64,000 bases of DNA, taken from contig NW_025942283.1 of the NCBI RefSeq assembly GCF_000764305.2, positions 112,480-176,479 of the forward strand. Reading direction: 5' to 3'. Below the pieces are notes generated by a model, which saw only the letters and a list, made by a program, of their open reading frames with translations, ran no database searches and was not told the DNA's origin. Origin of the DNA: Hyalella azteca (taxonomy: Eukaryota; Arthropoda; Malacostraca; Amphipoda; Hyalellidae). A program made the translations under genes and the position numbers. Below, in pieces: positions 33,148 through 42,700 of the stretch (its first letter is position 1; each line of letters starts with the position of its first letter).

Positions 33148-33570
33148 GAGGAAGGAAGTGTCACGGATTGCAGACGTCAGGACCAGTCACGGATTGCAGA
33201 CGTTGCAACCAGTCAGGAACAACGTCAATGATGTAGTATCATCGATGACAGAATCAACGGTGTCAATAGCAACGGTGTTTAAATCAAAAGAGACAGTCAT
33301 CGGAGCCGGAATCAACGACAGAGTCGATGGTGGATCAGAAACTGAGTCACAGGTTCCGCCGTGTTACTGGAACCGGAAACGCGCACAGCAGCCAGCTCAA
33401 GCCAGAGGCTGTCGTCTTGCTCCTTAATTAAATTCCTGTGACTTAAACATTTCTGCGATTTAGCTTAGGATTATTCTTATTGAGGCAGGGCGTTGAAATA
33501 GAGGGTGTCTAACAGTGTGTTAATGCCAGACTTATGATGCCCATTACAATAATTGGACATTGTGCGCCAT
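33148..33570. other. Unassigned, open frame without domain
   Basis: A 103-codon frame covers 33116-33427 (Thr/Ser/Val-rich; a duplicated CACGGATTGCAGACGT at about 33164 and 33188). No family recognised and no splice support. Confidence 0.35.
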
Positions 33571-35128
33571 AGACTCCTGCGTTTGGTATTTTTTTTATCC
33601 GAGACGAGACAAGACAACAGGCTCTGTCCCGGTTCGCAATAAAAACCGGGACAATATTCAGCCCTCCGTAGGAGTTCCGGGACGATACCGAGACGAGACG
33701 AGACATCCCGGTTAAAATAGGTACCTTAAAATTTCCCGGAATTTAATTAAACAAGCCCAAGTGTTTGATAACAATTCAGGAAACTGCGCAATTGTGAAGA
33801 TTTCCTGGAGGCGTAGCACAAAATTTTACTAAAGGCAGAGATAATCTAATACTAGCTTCAGTATTATTAGGAATTTCTTACCAGGACTCCACTCCACTGT
33901 CTACTAATTGGCCGACTAATCTAGACACTGCGTCCCTAATCCCTATACGCTCCACGGCGCCTGAACTCGTTCCGAACGCGTAATAAACTCGACTCATATT
34001 CGTACGGTTCCCATAAGTGCCATCGAAGCCTTAGTTAAGACTTAAGAGTAACATTTTCGACTCAATACTCAGCCATGCATACATCGACAGGTTTGAGGTG
34101 TTTGTCGGACCACTAATTAATTGCCATGTCATTTAGTTGTAGAGTAAATAGATTTATTGCTGATTTTTAAGTTGCAATGTATTAGGTTTAGGATTTTGAT
34201 TTTGTCAGTTTTAGTTTTCAATCACCTTAGCCGTGACCTCCAGCAACATTGCGTTTTACCTGTCATTGTGTCTAGTGTTCTTGCCGTGGAGGTACGTTAA
34301 TCGATAGCTTTGTGATTATATTTGTGTTTGTTCAATTTTAGAAGTGATTTTAGTTTCGTGTTATTGATTATTTGTGCGTGTTAATTTGTTTATTATATAT
34401 TCATTCTTTAGTTAGTTATTTCAAGCGTTATTTTGTTCTATTTTCAGGAAGGCCTCGATGTTCGAACTTGATACATGAGCCCAAGTTATGAACTCTATAT
34501 TTGGACTTGATTAGTGAATTGAAAGTGAATGAACGCACGGTTAAAGTCAAGTTAAAGTGGTTAAAGTCAGGTTAGGATTAGGGTGTTAGGTTTGTTGTGT
34601 TTTGTTTCTATTTATTCATTGTTAATTATATTTACTTGAAACCGTTTATTCATTGAAGAAAATCCTTGGTATTGAAAAGTTTATTAAAGTCCTGAAGAAC
34701 GATCACGTGCTATGTGTCGGGGAGACGTCAATTTAGTAAGAGATAGTCCCCCAACATAGTCAGACAAATTAGTCGATGTCCCTATAGTCGATGTCCCTAT
34801 TAGCAATAAGGGACAAATTTGTCATTCTTCAACCCATGTTTTAGAAATGATTCGTATCGCAATCGAAAAACTTGTTTTGTCTTAAATAATTAAGACAAAT
34901 CTCGTCTCGTCTCGTTATGTCTCGTTTCAAATCTGTCTGTCTCGTCCCGGTTCATAATTTACCGGGACACAAGTTTTAAAGTCCGGGACAGAAGTCTTGT
35001 CTCGGTTCATACGTTTATTCCGGGACAAATTTTACCCTCTGTCCCGTTATTTTTTTCCCGGAATTTTCTCGTCTCGTTTCGTCTGTCCCGGTTCATTTCG
35101 AGAAAATTATTTCGAGACGCAGGAGTCT
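33571..35128. mobile_element. Long terminal-inverted-repeat element rich in GTCTCG and CCGGGACA
   Basis: Ends AGACTCCTGCGT / ACGCAGGAGTCT. The outer 150-250 bp of both sides consist of GAGACGAGAC and CCCGGTT/CCGGGACA words in inverse orientation. The middle (33.72-34.85 kb) has no transposase. A partial copy is at 55679-56046. The superfamily is unknown and the target duplication is not clear. Confidence 0.7.
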
Positions 35129-35947
35129 AGACTGCGCCACTCTACAGCTTAAAATACCTCCGGTTTTAGTCACAGCATCACTCCATTCACTCCGGAGAAA
35201 CTCTTCGATTATGATTCGTTTCTGATTACCTAATCAGACTCTTTACTTTGCATTGCTCTTAGAACTGTGAAAGAAGAAGTGCAACAATATGTTAAAAAAT
35301 TGTAAAATTTTGTAAAACTTTTCTGTCATAGTTAGCTACAGTTAAAAATAGGGCTCACTATACATCCTAAACCGCAAACACCACATCACAAAAAAATTAT
35401 AATCAAAGGAGAGATATAAAACACACATCAGAAATAAAGCCTTTGTGTAGGTACATATTTATCATCATCGCGAGTTCTTGTAGGAGCATCAACACAAAAT
35501 AAGAAGCTCATTTAAAGCAATGACTGAAATAAATAGAAATTTTAAGCAAAAACCAAGAGAGCATCCATGGCTGTCAAGTCACAGAAATAGAACATGCAGG
35601 ATGCGCAGCATTTTTTTTTATTGGCTGTTTGGGCCAATGAAATATAATTGCACATTTTCTAACAATTATTTATCATCTAAGCAAATTTCTCATGCTGGAC
35701 ATAGAATGAAATAAAATCACACCTAATCGATCGTCGATCGATTCACATTTGAAGTGCAACTCTCTCCGATAAGTACAAATTCTTACCAGCAGAAAATCCA
35801 TACACGATTACGTATTTAGAAATTGAAAGCTGGATAAATAGCCAGGTATATCTGAATCACGAGGCAGCGCGATGTCAGCTAAGCTACAAAAAGCGTGATG
35901 TCAGTTAATTATTTCACTCCGTGTGGACAGATTATTCAAATAAGCCG
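35129..35947. other. 3' flank of the DMRT gene
   Basis: Candidate 3' UTR on the minus strand. Carries the palindrome AATCGATCGTCGATCGATT at 35725-35743. No other gene seen. Confidence 0.5.
35617..35622 (-). terminator. Candidate polyadenylation signal of the DMRT gene
   Basis: AATAAA on the minus strand, about 325 bases after the stop codon. Confidence 0.35.
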
Positions 35948-36790
35948 CTAAGGTAAATTCCGGTTAGAGCGAGGAAAGAGCATCGGATTATATGACAGGA
36001 GCGGGTCTGGATACATCGATGATATCGGAGTCGGGTAACGCAAGAAGCTCAGTGGCCACCTCAGCTCCGGTGGCAACAATCGCACAGGGCAAGGCTGGAT
36101 GGGATTATGCAGCGTATAATGAATGCCAGGCTGAGAATCGACCAGAGGAACAGGCAAAAGAGGATGTCTTGCTGGCGAATGTACAGGATAAGTTTGTTCA
36201 GCGATCCTTGCAAAATGTTTAGGAAATTGCCTTTGGAGTTCCATTTTAGCGAAGTAGTCAAACCCTTCAGGAGCGTTGGAAGGAGCAGTCTGAGTTACAG
36301 ATATGCTGTCTCGCACAGTTATACGTTCTGCGGAGTGGCCGATTACTCCGCGGGAGAACAGTTTCTCGTACATGAACTCATCACGATCAGCGACGCCACT
36401 GTCGTTCTCATAGTTGTGGCAGCCCTCACGCATGTCCCTAATGCTGCGATTTTTGCACGAGTCGAGTGCTTTCGACATGGAACTGTAGTCCGACTGAGGC
36501 GACTTTTTAAACAGGAACGAGCACGCACTGCTGAACATCGGAGGCATATTACCTCGAAAAGGCGAGAACATCTGTGGCGCGGCACCGGCTTCGTTTGCTT
36601 GTGACACCAACGGATAAAATGGTGGCATGCGGTTCAGGTACGTTGAGTGCGAAGGAGGAAGCAACATTGGGGCTCCTTTATGAGGCGGCAGTGCAGGCGA
36701 GAAATGAGGGTGGATGAAACTTGGTTCTGCGGCGGGTGTATTTGGCCAGCCATCTTCGTCTTTGATCTCCTGTTTAATGGGTGCGGTGGC
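35948..36790 (-). CDS. DMRT gene exon 5, Pro-rich C-terminus
   Basis: Acceptor ACTTGCAG, phase 0. Encodes ATAPIKQEIKDEDGWPNTPA (IKQE is a sumoylation-type motif), then a Pro/His/Met-rich region ending LLSYNPMLFPRSNRNLP-stop. No further domain recognised. Antisense open frames over it are shadows. Confidence 0.88.
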   Translation of the reverse strand, partial: ATAPIKQEIKDEDGWPNTPAAEPSFIHPHFSPALPPHKGAPMLLPPSHSTYLNRMPPFYPLVSQANEAGAAPQMFSPFRGNMPPMFSSACSFLFKKSPQSDYSSMSKALDSCKNRSIRDMREGCHNYENDSGVADRDEFMYEKLFSRGVIGHSAERITVRDSISVTQTAPSNAPEGFDYFAKMELQRQFPKHFARIAEQTYPVHSPARHPLLPVPLVDSQPGIHYTLHNPIQPCPVRLLPPELRWPLSFLRYPTPISSMYPDPLLSYNPMLFPRSNRNLP

Positions 36791-39700
36791 CTGCAAGTAA
36801 AGCTACAACTTTAAATACTTTGCATGGGCACTATCGAAAATAAAAGAGCATGTATTAGGAGTGAATGATACGACTGCATGGGGTTTAAAAAAAGACTTAT
36901 CTCAAATAATCACAATATAAACAGAGAAACTACGGGATTTAACTGCATCATCTTAAAAATCGTATTTCGGTAACATATATACATGATCAAATTTTGCATG
37001 TGCATAATCATTTTCAAAATGATGAAAGATTCCAATCTGCGCGAAAGTATTTATTGTAATGAGCGTTTCTCAAACGTGAGAAAACTTTGGCTTCAAATTT
37101 TGCCATTTGAGATTGACATAAATAATGGTGATGGTTGCTATGATTATGATGATCTAATTATATAATGATCATAAGTTACTATGATGATAAAAACAGGCAT
37201 GATAAAAATTTTCAAACGTATAATAATTTCAAAGTGATTTACGACAACAATCACCGAGAAACTTCCAATCTATGGTAAGGACGATACTGCTAACGCACAC
37301 TAAATCTATGGCTTCAAATTATGAAAGTTAAGATAGACCTAATGATGATGATTGAAAGAACAATGATGATCTGATTGTATGTGTGTGATTGCCTGAACCT
37401 ATTTTAAAGCGAATTACGTTGTAATGGATATGTTATGCAGTCATTTCTTCGAATCTCCTCACAGTAATAAACGGTTGAAAATCAAAACTCATTCACCTCG
37501 TAGATGGCAGCTGTCGCATGGCTGGGCGTGGGCGTTTGTGGGGAATAATTGGCGATGGAATAAGAAGCCACGGAAACAGGTGGAGACATCCTGCAGTCAG
37601 GTGGAGACATCCTGCTGTCAAGTGGAGACATCCTGCTGTCAGGCGGAGACAAACTGCTGCCAGGTGGAGACAGCCTGCTGTCAGGTTTCTCCCAAGAATT
37701 AGGGACGAGGTCGGGGTATAGTTGAACGTTATAGTTCGTCATGACGGTCGGCGGCAACGTTTGGGTGGCCCGAAACTGCACCAAAGTTGACAGGGCATCG
37801 GCTTGAAGGATCCCACTAGGGGGAGTACCCTTTCTTTTCAGAGGGGGTCGATTGACTGCAGAGCTTTTATTCGTGCGTGGAACGACGCCTGTTGAAGAAA
37901 TCAGTCCAAAATGTTTGGATAAAGCTTCTATGGTAAGAGTGGCCGCTTTTATAGCCCCAACAATAGCTTCTTCACTGTTTCCCTCATCGTTGATGTCCCT
38001 TTCTAAGGCCTCAGCACCATCGTTCTGATGAGCTCCTTCGTGGCTCTCGCTTTTACTGTCTTCGTCGTCATCGATTTCACTTGAGATAAGCTGTGGACGT
38101 AACGACTCATGTACAGTGCAAAGAAGTGAAGGCGGACAGCCAACTAAAAATGTCAAACACAGCCGAAGGTTATATTAAGCACATTAGGGAACATTGGAAG
38201 ATCACGTTAGTTCGCTTGTGAACTTGGAAAATAAGAATCGACCTCAAAAATTTAACGTAGCATAGTTCCCTGTACACAAGTCCGAGACATTGGCAGCAAC
38301 GCCGTGTGCTGTTCAACAATGGAGATAAGAATGGCGCAAAAAGATAGGAAATCGAGTGGCTTTCATCATCATGAACAAGAACTACGCCGTATAAATCCCA
38401 TCTCAACACTGTAAAGGACCTTGGAGAGCATTAACTTGCTTCTCTCAATGGAACTGCATCTCAATGTTCGTTAATACCCTACTTATCGCGGGAGTTATGT
38501 TACAGACCCGGACGCGGAATGTGAAATCCGCGATGGAGAATTTAGCGAACGATAACACCTTAAAAACATCCAATCTTATGTAATTTACTATCTCATGTAG
38601 GCGAGTGGCGTCACTGTCAGGCGATGAAGCTTCCAATTTCTGAGTATAAAATTGTACTTAAAGTATACTTTATCCTAATTCATAATTTTTTATTATTTAT
38701 AATTAAGCTATATCGTTAATATTTGTATCTTATTTTAAATTATTTATGTTTTCTTACAATTGTAGGTATGTTTGTTTTGTAAAACATGCTGATCGAGTTC
38801 CGCGGGCTGTTTTCATCTGTCAAGCGACTTTCTTAGAAAATCGCGAATAAGCGAAGATCCCCAAATAATTTTCCTCATTAATATTTCTTAAAAACCCGCA
38901 ATCACCCGATTCCAACGCGACACGAGTAAGAAGATAAAGTAACTAGTTACTTTATCTTCGCGAGGGTTGTTTCGTACTGGTTGTGCTATCAAAACAAAAT
39001 TATTAATAATCAAATCCTTGTGTACAGAAAGGTTCGATATTAAAATTACCAGACTATCATGTTCATATTAACGTGCCAAAAGCTTACCTTGGCCGTCACG
39101 TTCGCCCGTCGCACTCTCTGCTGATGCTTCATGATAAGCCGACGCATGTCGGTCAGGTGACAGTATGCACATTTACAATTCTCGAACTGGCATTTTCCTT
39201 TGTGACCACGCTTTTTGGAGAACTTTATGTGGTTGCGGCACTTGTCGCACAACTGAAAATAATATTGTTACATTATTAAACTGCAATTATTTAACCTTAC
39301 AGAAGTAATAACTACCTACTCGACAGTATTTTAAATTTTGTGCGATCAGACGTAAACAACTCAGTTCACAGTGAATCTAAGTAACATTTTTTAGATATTC
39401 TGGCTCGCTCTGACTTTTGTACCTTGCACTTGTTAAATATTGACAAGTCCGTTAGATTATTTAATATATTTTTACACTGCTTCTTCTGCTCCAGCCCACT
39501 GATATTTTAAATTTTCGAATTTAATACTTTTTTATGAAAATTAATTGCACATCAATTCATCAATTACTTGCATCAACGAAAATTACTTGCACATACCTGC
39601 CTACTGGTGAGCCCATGCTGAGGAAATATGTTATTCTTGGCCATCTCACGCCCCTGATGGCGCCATAAGGCCTGTTGGTAGCGCATCACCATCTGCGCCT

Positions 39701-42700
39701 TCGTCGTGAGCTGGCACAGCCAGCAGTGGCAGTTCTTATGCGTGCATACGTGCCCACTCTTCCTACTGAATACGTTAATGATTGTACGTTAAATTTTTAT
39801 ATGATTCAAAATTGAACACTTAGACACAAACTACAAGGCTCGACTAGAGACAGTACCACCCTAATACTAGCTAAACAGCATTTGGTTTTAAATTTTATCT
39901 ACAACAGGGGAAGTTTAAATTAATGATCATTATAATACTTACAACAAGCATACGTTATTGGGAGAATCTGGCAGTTTAAAAGCCAGGCACAATATAAATT
40001 AAAAAAAATTATTGCAAGCGTCGAAGAAATAAAACAGCTTATTTATTGAAAATATACAGAATAGAATATAATAGAAGTGCTGGCATTGAAGAAATATGCC
40101 CATGGCCTGTTGCCGATTCTTGAACTTTTCGTGACTTGATTCACAAGGGATCCGGCCTTTGGAACCCGATCTTTCCATAACTGACGATTGATTGAGATAG
40201 CTGCTGTTCTTATTGCCAGGAGGTTAAAAAAGTTAAGAGGTCGTAACTTCATCAGCCAATCATTGACGGCCTTTCAAGCAAAATCCACCAATCATAGACA
40301 AGAAATAGAGCGTAAGTACTTTCGTTCACTAAGCGAATTTTGAAAGTATGGCCCCTGGTCCGTACGCTGCTAGACATTTTAAGACTGAACATATGTTCCT
40401 GCATAGCTCCGTCTAGTCTGTTTTTGAAGGCGTTCATACTCGGAGCGTCAACGATGCTATCAGGGAGGCTGATCCACATGTCGGTGACTCGAAGCGAGAA
40501 GAAATGTTGTCGCATGGGTGTGTTACAACGCAGTTTTTTTAGTTTATAGCCGTGGCGCCTGGTGTTGGTTATTGTTTCAAATTCTAGTAATCCTTCTGGG
40601 ACTTTGTATAAGCCATGAGTATACTTGTATACTTCAATGAGGTCCCCACGCAGACGTCGATAACTGAGGCTTGGAAGCTTCATAATCTTTAATCTTTCCT
40701 CATAGGACTTGCCTTTCAAGCCCGGAACTATTCTTGTTGCGCGTCTTTGAACACTCTCTACTAAATTTCTGTCCTTTTCAAATTTCGGTGACCATACGAC
40801 GTTTCCAAACTCTAGGTTCGGGCGCACGACAGCAACAAACAACTGCTTCATCGTTCCTGCATCTAGAAACTCGAAAGAGCGTCTGATCAGTCCAAGTTGT
40901 TTATTTGCTTTATTAACTTGACCTTCAATATGCTTATAAAATTTCAACTCAATTACGATATTAACTCCTAAATCTTTTTCCATTGTCGACTTCGACATCA
41001 TCACTCAGTCGTTGCCACCGTGTCTTCTCATACTGTAATCTTGCTGTTCATTATGCTTGCCAAGGTGGATAACTTTACATTTGTCAGCGTTAAAACGCAG
41101 CTGCCACTTATCAGCCCATTCAACCAGCCCGTCAAGATCACCTTGCAACTGTACTTTTTGCGACGTATTCTTCACTGTATTATAAATTTTTGTGTCGTCA
41201 GCATACATCGAGCAAACGCTAGACACAGCTTCTGGCAGATCGTTTATAAAAGCAACGAATAAAATAGGCCCGAGAACGCTTCCTCGTGGCACGCCGCTGC
41301 GCACTGAAACCCAGTCTGATACGGACCCATTAATACTTACACGTTGTCGCCTCCCTACTAGAAAATCTCTGATCCATTAGAGTACATTACTCTCAATTCC
41401 CAAGGACCTAATTTACGCAACAGCCGCTCATTTGGGACACTGTCAAATGCCTTGGCAAAATCAAGGTACAATGATCTACTGGCTCCCTTTCGTCCAGCAG
41501 GCGGGTCAATTCGTTCAGAGTAGACAAGAGGTTAGTGGTGCAGGATCTCCCGGCAATAATGCCATGTTGACAGTCTTATAGGAAATTATTAGCAGTCAAA
41601 TGATCTATCAATCGATCCATCACAACAGATTTCATTACCTTGCAAACGACACTTGTCAATCTGACAGGGCGATTGCCCGGCAGCTTTTGTCACCTTTTTT
41701 GAACAATAGTGTCACTTGAGCTTCTTTCCAGTCAGCCGGCAAGATCCCTTCGTTCAAAGTTTTTCGAAAAAATGACGTCAGAGGGCCGGCTAGGACAGTT
41801 TCTAACTCTTTGAGTAATCTGGGGTGGAAGCCGTCCGGTCCACATGACTTGCTTGGATTTACAGCGATAAGGCGCTTGAGAATCTCTTCTTGTATTTTAA
41901 CACATGTTAATTCAGAGCCGACTGGGCACTCCTCAATAGCTGGAATGCTGTTCAAGTCCTCTTCAGTGAATACGTTGCTGGAAAAAATGATTAAGTACGT
42001 TAGCCTTGCCCTCATCAGAGGATAGGTATCTTTCGTTGATCTACTTTTAAATCAGAAATACCGTCCTTCATCTTGCATTTCGAGCTAGCATACAAAAATG
42101 AGGCTTACGGGTTCTTTTTTGCATTTTTAGCAATACTTTTTTTTTTCGAGGGTTTTTACTGCGGTACGACAGCTTTCTTTAGCTTGATTTCGAGCTCTTG
42201 CGTATAGGTTATAGTCAGCATCGGCACAAGTCTGTAAATAACGCTAATAGGCTTCCTTCTTTGTTTTCAGCTTAGCTAAAACTGTTCTGTTCATCCACCG
42301 AGTTTTTTTTACTCCACCAAGCTTAATTTTAGGTACACACGCATCAACTGCAGACATAACCCTGTCCTTGAGAAATGACCATGGCCCAGCTACATTCATG
42401 TCCTTAATACGGTTCGAAATATTCACTGAATTCACTGCTTCACGGAGTTTATCATAGTCGCCTTTCGCAAAATTCAAACGCTCACGCTTCCGAGGCGTCT
42501 TTTCTGTACAGCACTTAAGTCTGAAAAACAATGATTGGTGATGGCTTTTGCCCAACGGAGCCTCGTGGCGAAGCTCATCTAACATTGATTCATCACTAGT
42601 AAACACCAGGTCTAGAATATTGGGAGTCTGTTTACTTCTATAATGGGTTGGTTTGGTAACGTGCTGGACTAGGAAAGAGTCTCTCACTGCCTCCTTAACA

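Noticed and set aside
35992..36604. Plus-strand open frames of 76 and 165 codons
   Set aside because: Antisense shadows of the DMRT last exon, which has splice support and a protein-like composition.
38090..38156. TTTTTAG acceptor at 38146 for DMRT exon 4
   Set aside because: Gives the wrong phase after the DM2 exon; the CCACAG acceptor at 38091 keeps the frame.
40252..41004. Treating the 250-codon minus-strand frame as a host gene
   Set aside because: It is the C-terminal part of the LINE ORF2 and is repeated in at least five other fragments in the window.
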